A DNA stretch of 42,078 bases, from positions 1 through 42,078 of the forward strand of contig CALHAI010000001.1 of NCBI GenBank assembly GCA_937934295.1, written 5' to 3'. The notes beneath the pieces were generated by a model that was given only the letters and a program-made list of their open reading frames with translations, had not been told where the DNA came from and searched no databases. Source of the DNA: an uncultured Blastocatellia bacterium. Lineage in GTDB: Bacteria > Acidobacteriota > Blastocatellia > HR10. Of the stretch, positions 1 through 8,332 are shown in pieces (position 1 is the first letter of the stretch; each line of letters opens with the position of its first letter). Both the position numbers and the translations under genes were made by a program.

Positions 1-1072
1 AGTGGATCAACACCAAGGCGATTTTCCCACCTTCCAACCTGAGGAAGCGAAACAGCAGCGGCGAGGCTCGCCGGGTGAAGTGTTGCGTCTCGACCATCGC
101 TTGCTTGTCGGGCGCCGAGCGATAGCGAAATTGCAGCGGCAATCCAAAAGCAGGTCTTTCCAGCGTCGGCTGATCTCCTTTGTGCAAGTAATCCAACACG
201 GATGGAAAGTCAGGACTGCGCTTTTGCCGAAACTGTTGGAACTGCTTCCCCGCGTGTTCCATGGCGCTGAGAGCGTCGCTCCACGTGCTCCGAATGATCC
301 AGATGTCGGCGTAGTCTGGATGGAGGATGGGAAACTCCACGCTGCCGCTCAATGGCCTCGGCGTAAGCGCGTTCAATTCAGCGACCAGATGGCAGACTTT
401 CTTCAAGCCGTTTTCCAGATGCCCTTTCAACGCCTCCAGGCTATTGACGTCGGCCAGTGTGAAGACGGGGAGGTCTTTTAGAACCCTCTCATCGTCCCTG
501 ACCTCCTTCACCTGAAGATCGCCCCCGCCGCGTCGAGCGCGCGTTCCGAGCCCTCCGAAATGCGTCCAGCACCAGAGGGCGCACGCGGCGAGCTTCAACA
601 CCTTCTCAGCCTCTTTGTTGAACGAGGAGAGCTCCAGCGTGAAAGTCGTCCCGACATCGGCATAGGGACGTTCGTTTCCACCGAGCTGGGTTGAATAGAG
701 CAGATAGGTCAGTCCGGGGCGGCGAGTCACCTTCTTCGCCTTGTCGTATCCCAGATCAAGCTCCCTGTTTTGCTTGATTCTCCTGTCGGCCCAGCGAATA
801 TCCTTGACCCTGATGAGCACAGGAGACCCGCACTCCTCTTTCCCGAAAACCTGGCTCTCCTGCTCGTGAAGCTGTTTCGGTTGTGTGACTCCGAGCCCGC
901 CGAGCAGCGCGCGATACCAGTAGCGCAATTGTCCCCGGATGCTGGCGGCGCGAAGCTCGACCGCGTTTTGGTCATTACCCGACAGAAACAGCGGCGTGAT
1001 GGCTTCCAGTTCGAAACTCACTGTCTTCATGCGGAACGACTTTACCACAGTCGGGCTCCTTAAATTCTCCAT
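1..1072 (-). CDS. cmr1: Type III-B CRISPR RAMP protein Cmr1 (3' end outside window)
   Basis: Cmr1 is a Cas7-like RAMP subunit of the Cmr effector complex, near the 3' end of the crRNA. The reading frame is open without stops from 1072 to the window edge (357 codons), so the gene is partial. After a short leader peptide it reads KTVSFELEAITPLFLSG, then ELRAASIRGQLRYWYRALLG, the Gly/Arg-rich HFGGLGTRARRGGGDLQV, and ERPAFGLPLQFRY; this order is typical of Cmr1. The start was set at 1072 because AAAGGAGGGG lies just upstream (about 1076-1086); an in-frame ATG at 1030 matches the usual family N-terminus but lacks a good ribosome site. It follows cas6 on the same strand with a 145-bp gap. The first 14 codons overlap one copy of a 36-bp direct repeat. 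Family call is secure; the exact start is less so. Confidence 0.93.
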   Translation of the reverse strand, partial: MENLRSPTVVKSFRMKTVSFELEAITPLFLSGNDQNAVELRAASIRGQLRYWYRALLGGLGVTQPKQLHEQESQVFGKEECGSPVLIRVKDIRWADRRIKQNRELDLGYDKAKKVTRRPGLTYLLYSTQLGGNERPYADVGTTFTLELSSFNKEAEKVLKLAACALWCWTHFGGLGTRARRGGGDLQVKEVRDDERVLKDLPVFTLADVNSLEALKGHLENGLKKVCHLVAELNALTPRPLSGSVEFPILHPDYADIWIIRSTWSDALSAMEHAGKQFQQFRQKRSPDFPSVLDYLHKGDQPTLERPAFGLPLQFRYRSAPDKQAMVETQHFTRRASPLLFRFLRLEGGKIALVLIH

Positions 1073-1132
1073 ATATCCCCTCCTTTAAAAATTAACGTCT
1101 TCATGCGGAACGACTTTACCACAGTCGGGCTC
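1023..1132. repeat. 36-bp perfect direct repeat, two copies 74 bp apart, at cmr1 start
   Basis: Copies at 1023-1058 and 1097-1132 are identical over 36 bp and are separated by 38 bp of unrelated sequence. On the minus strand each copy ends in ATGAAGAC and contains the short inverted repeat CGACT...AGTCG. A repeat of 36 and a spacer of 38 match CRISPR dimensions, and the locus is next to type III Cas genes. However, the inner copy contains the first codons of cmr1 and the 38-bp gap contains its ribosome-binding site. It may be a minimal or relic CRISPR unit, or a local duplication of the gene start. A weak, degenerate resemblance to the repeat is seen near 1172-1200. Confidence 0.85.
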
Positions 1133-1217
1133 TGTCCTTCTCCATCAACAACATGGCCACAACCTTTCCAGCATCCCCGGACGACTGAGAGGCTGGGGCC
1201 GTTGAATCACCTGCAGA

Positions 1218-2240
1218 TTAGAGTCCGGAAGCTTTGAGCTCATACTTCCCGAGTCCGAAAGTCGTGCCGGTGCCGACATGCAAGAGTTCGCCAGCGATAA
1301 GAAGAGGGAGGAAATCAGCCCACGCGCTCTCTCCCAGCTCGTATTCGACCTCGCCGATGAATCCGCCCAAACGCATCTTCGTCCGCTGCCGATGCGAGTA
1401 GCGTTCCCAATCGCGCCAGGTGAGGGCCTGATGGAGAGTGGGAACGGCTCGCGCGCGCTCGATCAAGGGGCGATGATCGAGCGTTGGAGTTTCGTCCCCA
1501 TGCACGAGCATGAGCTGCCAGAGCCGCCGCAGCACGCTGCGCACGAGTAGATCGAAGGGAAGTGTGTCCTGTAGATCTCCACCGACGCGCACGCGCGTGG
1601 GAGTCTGGAAGCGGAGCCGCACGCGATTCCCTACGTGGTCACGGAACTGAAGTCGCCGCGCCTGGATGAATGCGTCCAGACGCAGCTCATTCCTCTCCCA
1701 GAGGAAGCGCTTGGACAGGCCATCGTAGATCACAGAGGTGCGACCGTCAGCCTCGCGTTGGCGAACCGTTTCGAGGGCGAAGCGAGCGCGCCCTCGCCCG
1801 ATACCGGCGCGTCCGGCCCAATCCACGGCGAGGATCACGTAGGGCAGAGCGGTCACGGCTCGCCCGAACAGCAACAAGCTAAAGGTTACGGGTTCGCCGG
1901 CCGCATAGTGCTCCTTCTCCTCAAGGGGAGGTTCCAGCACATAGGGATGCGGCGCATACCGTTGTCCGCGAAATGCGGGCGCTTCGGCTGGCGGCGATGT
2001 CTCGAACACATAGGGGTAATGACAACTCTGTTGGACCACGCAGCGTTCGCATTGTCCATCGGGACGAATGCACACAACGCGCTTGAACGCCCATCCTAAG
2101 GCGCCACGCACGGTCGAACCCTTGAAGCGTGGAAGTCGGGCATCCTCCTGCGCGCGCCAGGTGAACTCGAAAACGCCCACGCGCAGTGCGCGGGTGAAAT
2201 TCAGGATGTCTGATGTTTTCTCCATAGGAGAGACCCGCAT
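1218..2240 (-). CDS. cas6: CRISPR pre-crRNA processing endoribonuclease Cas6
   Basis: A 340-residue Cas6-type RAMP protein, expected to cut the repeat of the precursor CRISPR RNA to give crRNAs for the Cmr complex. The C-terminus carries the glycine-rich RAMP signature HVGTGTTFGLGKYEL (about 321-335). The N-terminal third has FKGSTVRGALGWAFK and a four-cysteine cluster (C57, C64, C67, C73) followed by YPYVFE, as in the larger Cas6 variants. It is transcribed toward cmr1, consistent with one CRISPR-Cas operon running off the left edge. The start is uncertain: ATG at 2240 has AGGGG very close to it, and an in-frame ATG at 2225 has no clear ribosome site. The catalytic histidine cannot be assigned with confidence from sequence alone. 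Confidence 0.88.
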   Translation of the reverse strand: MRVSPMEKTSDILNFTRALRVGVFEFTWRAQEDARLPRFKGSTVRGALGWAFKRVVCIRPDGQCERCVVQQSCHYPYVFETSPPAEAPAFRGQRYAPHPYVLEPPLEEKEHYAAGEPVTFSLLLFGRAVTALPYVILAVDWAGRAGIGRGRARFALETVRQREADGRTSVIYDGLSKRFLWERNELRLDAFIQARRLQFRDHVGNRVRLRFQTPTRVRVGGDLQDTLPFDLLVRSVLRRLWQLMLVHGDETPTLDHRPLIERARAVPTLHQALTWRDWERYSHRQRTKMRLGGFIGEVEYELGESAWADFLPLLIAGELLHVGTGTTFGLGKYELKASGL

Positions 2241-2457
2241 CCCCTAGGTGCTCCCGCTTGAAGAGTCATGCGAACGGGAACCGCGTGCTCTCGCGGGCGC
2301 TCAACTCCGCGCGTCCCTAAGCCGCCAGATCCGTGGACGAGACGACCTCGAAATCCACACCCTTATTGGATGAAGAGCGTCATTTCACCATGTGGCGAAA
2401 CGACGCCGTGATTTTACAAAGATGGGCGAACATTCGTCAAGGCCTCTTCCATGTCGG

Positions 2458-2487
2458 TTGACGTTCTGGACTCAGAGCCGGTATGAT
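2458..2487 (+). promoter_or_regulatory. Sigma70-type promoter of the esterase operon
   Basis: TTGACG (2458-2463), an 18-bp spacer and TATGAT (2482-2487) lie about 40 bp before the esterase start. The rest of the 288-bp gap to cas6 shows nothing else recognisable. Confidence 0.7.
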
Positions 2488-2528
2488 CTCGCCCTCTACA
2501 TCGAGCATCGGAGAGGGCGAGGATCGCG

Positions 2529-4076
2529 ATGAAGAGGGTATGGCGGAAGGCTACGTGGCTTGCGCTCATCTGTGCTCTTCATGGTCACGGGTTCTCGGAT
2601 TCCTCCTCGCTCCGGTTTGAAGTGACGATGGCGCCCGGGCTTCTTGATGCTCCGCAGACGGGGCGCTTGCTCCTCGTCCTCAGTTCGCGACCGGAGCCCG
2701 AACCGCGTTTTGCCATCGGGCGCACAGGGCTTGGAGGACCGTTCGTTTTCGGGCGTGACGCGCAGGAGTTCAGCGTCGGTCGCACCGTTGTCGTGGATGA
2801 GGCGGCGATCGGTGTGCCTCTTGAACGTCTCGCGCAGCTTCCGCCTGGGGAGTATTTTGCGCAGGCGGTGTTCATGTGGAATCCGGATATCCGACGTCCG
2901 GACGCGCCCGGAAATCTCTACAGCGCGGTGCAGCGGGTCCGACTCGATCCCGCGCGCGGCGGCACGTTTCGCCTGGAACTGACGCGCAAGATTCCGGAGG
3001 AATCCCCCGAGGAGACCGAGCATGTGAGATTCGTGAAGATCCCCTCTCGACTCCTCAGCGCATTTCATGGTCGGCCCATGTACGTGCGAGCTGGCGTGAT
3101 CCTGCCGCGCGATTATGCGCGCGAGCCCGAACGTCGCTACCCCCTCCGGATCCACATCGGGGGATATGGCACGCGATACACGAATGTGCTCCGGATGATG
3201 GCCGAGGGATCCGAATTCCGGCGCGCTTGGCTTGCCGATGATGCGCCACGAATGATCCTGCTGCATCTGGATGGAGCTGGTCCTTATGGGGACCCCTACG
3301 CGGTGAACTCGGCGAACAACGGTCCATATGGCGATGCGCTTGTTCGGGAGCTGATCCCCTATGTGGAGCGGATGTTTCGCGCGATCGGCACGCCGGAGGC
3401 GCGCGTGCTCGATGGGGGCTCGACCGGAGGGTGGAGCGCGTTGGCGCTTCAGATCTTTTATCCGGACGTCTTCAACGGTGCGTGGGCGTACTGTCCGGAC
3501 AGCGTAGACTTCCGCGCCTTTCAACTCATCAACATCTACGAGGATGAGAATGCCTACGTGAACCGCTACGGATTCGAACGGCCAAGCGCGCGCGATCCGC
3601 AGGGCGACGTGCGCTTCACGATGCGGCACGAATGTCAGGTGGAGAACGTCATGGGCTTGGGCGACAGCTATACGATGTCGGGCGGACAATGGGGGGCGTG
3701 GAATGCCGTCTACGGTCCGCGCGGCGCAGATGGGCGTCCGGTCCCGCTCTGGGATCCGAAGACGGGGCGGATCAATCGCGAGGTGGCCGAGCATTGGAAG
3801 GCCTACGATCTGCGCCTCGTCTTGGAGCGGAATTGGCCGACGCTCGGCCCGAAACTGCGGGGGAAGCTCCGCATTTGGATCGGAGAGGCTGACGATTACT
3901 TCCTCAACAATGCCGTCTATCGGTTGGAGGACTTCCTGAAGCGAGCTGATCCCCCGGCCGACGCGCGGATCGTCTACGGGCCGCGTCAGGGCCACTGCTG
4001 GCGCGGGGTGAGCGAGCGTGAGCTCATGCGAGAGATGGCCGAGGCGATCGAGCGGGCTCTCCGCCATTTGCGTTGA
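2529..4076 (+). CDS. Secreted alpha/beta-hydrolase, putative esterase
   Basis: A 515-residue protein of the esterase D / enterochelin-esterase type. A hydrophobic N-terminal stretch after MKRVWRK looks like a signal peptide, so it is probably exported. Residues 30-165 form an N-terminal domain without a recognised motif; the hydrolase domain follows. The nucleophile elbow is GGSTGG with Ser298; plausible triad partners are Asp455 or Asp456 in GEADDYF and His489 in RQGHCWRG. The substrate cannot be told from sequence. A purine-rich ribosome site (GAGAGGGCGAGGA) precedes the ATG. It is followed after 79 bp by the pterin dehydratase and crotonase genes on the same strand, which may be cotranscribed, although no functional link is evident. 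Confidence 0.8.
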   Translation: MKRVWRKATWLALICALHGHGFSDSSSLRFEVTMAPGLLDAPQTGRLLLVLSSRPEPEPRFAIGRTGLGGPFVFGRDAQEFSVGRTVVVDEAAIGVPLERLAQLPPGEYFAQAVFMWNPDIRRPDAPGNLYSAVQRVRLDPARGGTFRLELTRKIPEESPEETEHVRFVKIPSRLLSAFHGRPMYVRAGVILPRDYAREPERRYPLRIHIGGYGTRYTNVLRMMAEGSEFRRAWLADDAPRMILLHLDGAGPYGDPYAVNSANNGPYGDALVRELIPYVERMFRAIGTPEARVLDGGSTGGWSALALQIFYPDVFNGAWAYCPDSVDFRAFQLINIYEDENAYVNRYGFERPSARDPQGDVRFTMRHECQVENVMGLGDSYTMSGGQWGAWNAVYGPRGADGRPVPLWDPKTGRINREVAEHWKAYDLRLVLERNWPTLGPKLRGKLRIWIGEADDYFLNNAVYRLEDFLKRADPPADARIVYGPRQGHCWRGVSERELMREMAEAIERALRHLR

Positions 4077-4155
4077 CAAGCACCGTCGCGATGTGCCATC
4101 AATGAGCGTTCGCGGCGTATCCGCGGCGGAGCGAGCGAAGGCGAGGAGGACGAAG

Positions 4156-4518
4156 ATGACGCCATTGGCTGAGATGAAATGCGAAGCATGTCGAGGCGAC
4201 GTCCCCCCTCTCAGCGAGGAAGAGATCGCCGCGCTCTCGCGGCAAGTGCCGGAATGGATGATCGTCGAACGGGAGGGGATCAAGCGGCTGGAGCGCACGT
4301 TTCGCTTCAAGGACTTCGCCGAAGCACTCGCGTTCACGAACAAAGTGGGCGCGCTGGCGGAAGCCGAAGATCATCATCCGGCGATTTTGACCGAATGGGG
4401 GCGCACTACCGTCACCTGGTGGACGCACAAGATTCGCGGCCTGCACCGCAACGACTTCATCATGGCGGCGAAGACGGACCGGCTCTATGCCGAGGGTACG
4501 GCGGCGGCCTCCGAATGA
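4156..4518 (+). CDS. phhB: Pterin-4a-carbinolamine dehydratase
   Basis: A 120-residue member of the PCD/DCoH family, which dehydrates 4a-hydroxytetrahydropterin during pterin recycling after aromatic amino acid hydroxylation and also occurs alone with other roles. The family signature is clear: [21 protein letters not shown], here with His73, His74 and His91 as the expected active-site histidines, followed by [15 protein letters not shown] CxxC pair (C9, C12) near the N-terminus is common in bacterial members. The start at 4156 is supported by GAGGAGG about 8 bp upstream; the open frame extends further 5' but without family similarity. No aromatic amino acid hydroxylase is seen in the window. 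Confidence 0.95.
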   Translation: MTPLAEMKCEACRGDVPPLSEEEIAALSRQVPEWMIVEREGIKRLERTFRFKDFAEALAFTNKVGALAEAEDHHPAILTEWGRTTVTWWTHKIRGLHRNDFIMAAKTDRLYAEGTAAASE

Positions 4519-4539
4519 CGGCGCGCAGCGGAGCAAGGG

Positions 4540-5343
4540 ATGGAGCGATTTCACGGACAGGCGCTCTCGTGGGAGGTGAGGGATGGCGTTCTGGAGCTTC
4601 AGCTCCACCGCGAGCCGTGCAATGAGATCGGTTCGCTGATGCTGGAGGAGCTGGAACGGTTTGTCTGGGCGTTGGATGATCTGGTGGAGACAGCGCACGT
4701 CGTCATCGTGCACAGCGTGTTGCGCTGCGGGTTCAGCGCCGGAGCCGATCTGCGCGAGTTGTATGAGCGCGCGCGGGACTTGAGTGTGGCCGAGCGGACA
4801 GCTGGCGTGCGGGGGTTTTTGGAGCGCATCCATCACGTCCTCAATCGGCTCGATGCGACGCCGCTGGTGACGATTGCGGCCGTGCACGGCGTGGTGTTCG
4901 GTGGAGGATTGGAATTGGCCCTGGCGTGCGATCTCATCATCGCTGACAAGATGGCGCGGTTCGGCTTCCCGGAATTGCGTCTGGGCTTGATCCCCGGCTT
5001 CGGGGGGATCCCGCGCTTGAAGCGAGATCTGGGCAATGGCGTGGTGCGCGATCTCCTCTTCACAGGACGCAGTGTGAACGCCGCGCGCGCGCATGCGGCG
5101 GGTCTGGTTAGTCAACTCGCGGCCGAAGGCCAAGCGCTCGCCGTCGCTCGGACGACAGCCGCTCAGATCGCGAAGTTTGATCCCACAGTGCGTCGGATCG
5201 CGAAGCGCTTCATCAAACCCATCCCCTATGAGGAACTGCGCCAGGAGATCGACCTCTTCTGCGAACTCTTCGCGCGCCCCGAAGTGATGGAGAACCTGCG
5301 TCGCTTCGTCGAGAATCGGGGTCCGTTTCCCTATCTCCCATGA
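4540..5343 (+). CDS. Enoyl-CoA hydratase/isomerase (crotonase) family protein
   Basis: A 267-residue crotonase-fold protein acting on acyl-CoA thioesters. The two oxyanion-hole segments are visible: CGFSAGADLREL (63-74) and HGVVFGGGLELALACD (116-131). Both glutamates used by true enoyl-CoA hydratases appear to be kept, Glu125 in GGGLEL and Glu145 in FPELRLGLIPGFGG, so hydratase activity is plausible, but the physiological substrate is unknown. It starts 21 bp after the pterin dehydratase with GGAG upstream of the ATG. It converges with the L-2-hydroxyglutarate oxidase gene, the stop codons being 23 bp apart. Confidence 0.92.
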   Translation: MERFHGQALSWEVRDGVLELQLHREPCNEIGSLMLEELERFVWALDDLVETAHVVIVHSVLRCGFSAGADLRELYERARDLSVAERTAGVRGFLERIHHVLNRLDATPLVTIAAVHGVVFGGGLELALACDLIIADKMARFGFPELRLGLIPGFGGIPRLKRDLGNGVVRDLLFTGRSVNAARAHAAGLVSQLAAEGQALAVARTTAAQIAKFDPTVRRIAKRFIKPIPYEELRQEIDLFCELFARPEVMENLRRFVENRGPFPYLP

Positions 5344-5366
5344 GCCATTGGGAAGAGGACGCGCGT

Positions 5367-6575
5367 TCATTCCCCTTCAAGGTGCCCCAAGGCTCGCGCG
5401 GCGATGATCTGGCCGATGCGAAGGGCTGCCGTCGCGGCAGGCGAGGGAGCGTTCAAAACGTGTACCATGCATTCGGCTTCGAGGATATGAAAGTCATCCA
5501 CAAGCCGACCCGAGGGATCCACGGCTTGAGCGCGCACGCCAGAGGGCGCCGGTCGCAGGTCCTGGGCGCGGATCTCCGGGACGAGGCGCTCCAGCGCGCG
5601 CGCGAACGCGCGTCGGCTGAAGCTGAGCGCCATCTCGCGCAGGCCCGTCCGTCCATATCGGGCGATCAGGCGCCAGAAGCCGGGGAAGGCGATCATCTCT
5701 CCGATATCCCGAGCGGAGAGGCTCCATCGCGTGTACCCCTCGCGTTTGAGGGCGAGTGCGGCGTTCGGACCGGCCTCGACGCGTCCATCCAGACGACGGG
5801 TGAGGTGAACGCCGAGAAAGGGCACTTCCGGGTCGGGCACGGGATAGATGAGATTTTTGACCAGGAAACGCCGTTCGGGGACCAATTCGTGATAATCGCC
5901 TCGAAATGGGATGATGCGCAGCTCGGGATGAAGGCCGCAGAGGCGCGCCACGCGATCGGCCTGAAGACCGGCGCAGCCGACAAGAACGCGACATCGGACG
6001 TCGCCAGCTGTCGTCTCTAGGATGATCTCTCGGCCAAGGCGATGTATGCGAAAAGCGCGGGCACTGGTGCGGACCTCCCCGCCGCATTCGCCGATCACGC
6101 GCGCGAGCGCCTGAGCAACGAGCGCGAAATCCGTGATCCCCGTCTCCGGAACCCAAAGGGCGGCGAGCCCGCGCGCATGCGGCTCATATTCCGGGATCTC
6201 TTCGGCACGCAGCCAACGAAGACCTTGAAGGCCGTTGAGGTGACCGCGCCGCTGCAGATCGGCCAGGATGGGCAACTCGCGCTCGGACGTCGCGATGACC
6301 AGCTTCCCACAGCGCTCATAAGGGATGTGCTGCTCTTCGAGGAAGCGATAGAGCGCTTGGCGTCCTTCGACGCACGTTCGCGCCTTCAGGGAGCCGGGAC
6401 GATAGTAGAGCCCAGAATGGATGACGCCGCTATTGCGTCCACTCTGATGAAGGGCGAGGCGGGGTTCGGCCTCCAAGACGATCAGCGAGCGCCGTCGCGC
6501 CAGGAGGGCTTGCGCTGTAGCGAGCCCGACCAGGCCACCGCCGATGATGGCCACATCGTAAAGGCGCGCGTTCAC
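5367..6575 (-). CDS. lhgO: L-2-hydroxyglutarate oxidase (FAD-dependent)
   Basis: A 402-residue FAD oxidoreductase of the DAO family. The dinucleotide-binding motif IIGGGLVGLATA is at residues 10-21, and the stretch HQSGRNSGVIHSGLYY (43-58) is the signature of L-2-hydroxyglutarate dehydrogenases/oxidases (LhgO/YgaF, human L2HGDH). The C-terminal half keeps PFRGDYHELVP, GVHLTRRLDGRVEAGPNA and the closing NAPSPAATAALRIG. It would oxidise L-2-hydroxyglutarate to 2-oxoglutarate, usually a repair reaction for a side product of dehydrogenases. It starts 5 bp after the stop of the epimerase gene on the same strand, so the two probably form one transcript. Confidence 0.95.
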   Translation of the reverse strand: MNARLYDVAIIGGGLVGLATAQALLARRRSLIVLEAEPRLALHQSGRNSGVIHSGLYYRPGSLKARTCVEGRQALYRFLEEQHIPYERCGKLVIATSERELPILADLQRRGHLNGLQGLRWLRAEEIPEYEPHARGLAALWVPETGITDFALVAQALARVIGECGGEVRTSARAFRIHRLGREIILETTAGDVRCRVLVGCAGLQADRVARLCGLHPELRIIPFRGDYHELVPERRFLVKNLIYPVPDPEVPFLGVHLTRRLDGRVEAGPNAALALKREGYTRWSLSARDIGEMIAFPGFWRLIARYGRTGLREMALSFSRRAFARALERLVPEIRAQDLRPAPSGVRAQAVDPSGRLVDDFHILEAECMVHVLNAPSPAATAALRIGQIIAARALGHLEGE

Positions 6576-6580
6576 CGCCC

Positions 6581-7477
6581 TTATTTTCTGAGGAGGTGGC
6601 GGAGAGCGCCTTCCAAGTCCGGATATTGGAAGACGAAACCCGAGGCGAGCAATCGAATCGGTTCGACGCGCTGACTGGCCAGCAGCAATTCTTCCCCCAT
6701 CTGTCCGAAGAGCAGACGCACGGCGGAAGCGGGCATGGGCAGAAGCGTCGGTCGGCCGAGAACGCGCCCGAGCGTGCGCACGAATTCACGATTTCGGACC
6801 GGATCGGGCGAGACGACATTGACCGGTCCACGTAGGGTCTCAGTGAGAAGCGCGTACTGAATGGCGCGCACGACATCGTCTAGAGCGATCCAGCTCCAGT
6901 ACTGCCGTCCGGATCCGATAGGCCCCCCAAGGCCGAGCCGAACGGGTGGAAGCATTTGCGCCAGCGCTCCCCCGTGGGGGCTGAGGACGATGCCAAATCG
7001 AAGCAGGACGACGCGAAGCCCCCTCTGAGCCGCCGGTTCGGTCGCTGCCTCCCATTGCGTCGCCACGTCGGCGAGAAATCCCCGTCCGGGTGGACTCTCC
7101 TCGCGCAAGAGTTCGTCGCCGCGATCCCCATAATAGCCGATGGCCGAGGCCGAGATGAGCACAGTCGGCGGCCGCTCCAGCCGTGCGAGCGTCTCACAAA
7201 GAAATCGCGTGCCGCGAACTCGACTCTCCCGAATGCGCGCCTTTTTTTCGGCCGTCCACCGCCCGGCGATGTTCTCCCCAGCCAGGTGAACGACGGCATC
7301 AAGGCCTTCGAGCTCCGAAGGCTCGATCTTCCCGGCCTCCGGATCCCACACCACGACTCGCTCCTCAACGCGAAGCGACGCGCGCGCCAGCCGCACGACC
7401 TCATGCCCCCCGACGCGCAAAAACGGCACCAGAGCCGATCCGATGAGCCCCGTTGAGCCCGTCACGAGGACTTTCAT
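6581..7477 (-). CDS. TIGR01777 family NAD-dependent epimerase/dehydratase-like protein
   Basis: A 298-residue extended short-chain dehydrogenase of the TIGR01777 (YfcH/SDR39U1) family. The nucleotide-binding motif GSTGLIG is at residues 7-13, followed by VVHLAGENIAG and the conserved SASAIGYYGDRGDE segment containing the tyrosine. The middle part has RFGIVLSPHGGAL and WSWIALDDVV, both typical of this family. The substrate is not known for the family. A good ribosome site (GGAGGAG) precedes the ATG. It is the first gene of a two-gene unit with lhgO. Confidence 0.93.
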   Translation of the reverse strand: MKVLVTGSTGLIGSALVPFLRVGGHEVVRLARASLRVEERVVVWDPEAGKIEPSELEGLDAVVHLAGENIAGRWTAEKKARIRESRVRGTRFLCETLARLERPPTVLISASAIGYYGDRGDELLREESPPGRGFLADVATQWEAATEPAAQRGLRVVLLRFGIVLSPHGGALAQMLPPVRLGLGGPIGSGRQYWSWIALDDVVRAIQYALLTETLRGPVNVVSPDPVRNREFVRTLGRVLGRPTLLPMPASAVRLLFGQMGEELLLASQRVEPIRLLASGFVFQYPDLEGALRHLLRK

Positions 7478-7634
7478 CCTACTCCTCCGTTCGCGTGCGA
7501 TGCGAGTCCCACACGATCGCCCCAGCAGATCACCCGGTGCCTTAAAGATGGCCGAAGTGTGCCGGGGTTGTCAATAGGGCATCATTGGCGAGAGCGCGCG
7601 CGAAGCCGGGAAGGCCCAATGATGAGAATGCGAT

Positions 7635-7651
7635 GCGGAAGGGGCTTCCGC
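7635..7651. terminator. Small hairpin downstream of the selenoprotein gene
   Basis: GCGGAAG and CTTCCGC form a perfect 7-bp stem with a 3-nt loop, close to the larger 16-bp inverted repeat at 7663-7695. It may add to termination; there is no T-run. Confidence 0.35.
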
Positions 7652-7662
7652 GATCCTTCCCT

Positions 7663-7695
7663 CGTCACGCCAGGGCACGGTGCCCTGGCGTGACG
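7663..7695 (-). terminator. Perfect 16-bp inverted repeat, probable terminator
   Basis: CGTCACGCCAGGGCAC (7663-7678) is followed after one base by its exact complement (7680-7695). It starts only 2 bp after the stop codon of the thioredoxin-like selenoprotein gene. Without a clear T-run it is either a strong hairpin terminator / mRNA-end stabiliser or part of a dispersed palindromic element. Confidence 0.6.
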
Positions 7696-7697
7696 GT

Positions 7698-8252
7698 TCA
7701 CTCATTGCGGACGAGGATCGAACGGGCAGCCCGGGCGATCGGCTCAAACGCCTCAGGCGTGACGTTCGTCGCCACATGCACGGCCTTCTTCCGCGTATAC
7801 ACGATCACCGTGTTCGAAGCCGTGCGATCCACCCGGTACTTCTGAAGCGCCGGGTCGTTCTTCCCATTGGGGAGATACGTCAGAGGAATGGTGAGACCGC
7901 GTTCGGCAGCGAGGCGTTCCAACCGATCCTTGATCTCGGGACCGGCGATGTACACCACGAAGCCTCGCAACCCTTGCTCCCGATGAGTTGTCACGAGCCG
8001 ATCAATCTTCTCGACCAACCTGGCCGAGACCTCACTGTCGTCCTTGATGAAGGCCATGACGACAGGAGCGAGAGCGTAATTTCAGACGTAGCAGAGCTGC
8101 TTGCCCTTGTTCGGACCGGTCACGTCGACGACGTCGAAAGCCGGCGTCGCATCGCCGACCTGAAAGCTCACTCGATCCTGCGCGCGTTCGAGCGAGGGCA
8201 TCAGGCCGAGCGTCGCGACGCTCACGGCGATGAGCCACGCTCTCCTCCTCAT
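7698..8252 (-). CDS. Thioredoxin-like exported selenoprotein with CxxU motif (in-frame TGA)
   Basis: A 184-residue protein if the TGA at 8084-8082 is read as selenocysteine. The start at 8252 has a very strong ribosome site (AAGGAGGAGGAG) and a signal-peptide-like N-terminus (RRRAWLIAVSVATLGL). Then come FQVGDATPAFDVVDVTG and GKQLCYV-U-NYALAPVVMAF, giving a C54-Y-V-U57 redox motif followed by a thioredoxin-fold remainder to 7698. From memory, cysteine-containing relatives of this AhpC/TSA-like family have CxxC at the same place followed by a similar NP-V-MVFA stretch, so U aligns with the second cysteine. Both sides of the TGA are in the same frame and both read as protein. A hairpin of SECIS type lies at 8035-8065. 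The function is inferred as a periplasmic or membrane-facing thiol-disulfide or peroxide-linked oxidoreductase. The alternative is a pseudogene with one nonsense mutation. Confidence 0.8.
8035..8084 (-). promoter_or_regulatory. Candidate bacterial SECIS element with its UGA
   Basis: The UGA (8084-8082) is followed by 16 nt, then CTGTCGTC (8065-8058) and its perfect complement GACGACAG (8042-8035), an 8-bp stem. If a T-A pair continues the stem past an A-G mismatch, the apical loop begins with GG about 26 nt after the UGA. A G at the start of the loop and this distance fit the described bacterial SECIS pattern. Confidence 0.7.
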
Positions 8253-8332
8253 CTCCTCCTCCTTGCAGATGTTGCTTCACGGTCACTTCAGCCGCTCGAA
8301 AGCGGCGTTGTTGAAGTTCCGTTCGGGAATAC

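Noticed and set aside
1070..1217. A full CRISPR array next to cas6 and cmr1
   Set aside because: Only two perfect copies are present; a third is at best very degenerate, so an array was not annotated as such.
2496..4343. Long open frame on the minus strand opposite the esterase
   Set aside because: High-GC antisense shadow with low-complexity, Arg-rich translation; the plus strand has clear family motifs, promoter and ribosome site.
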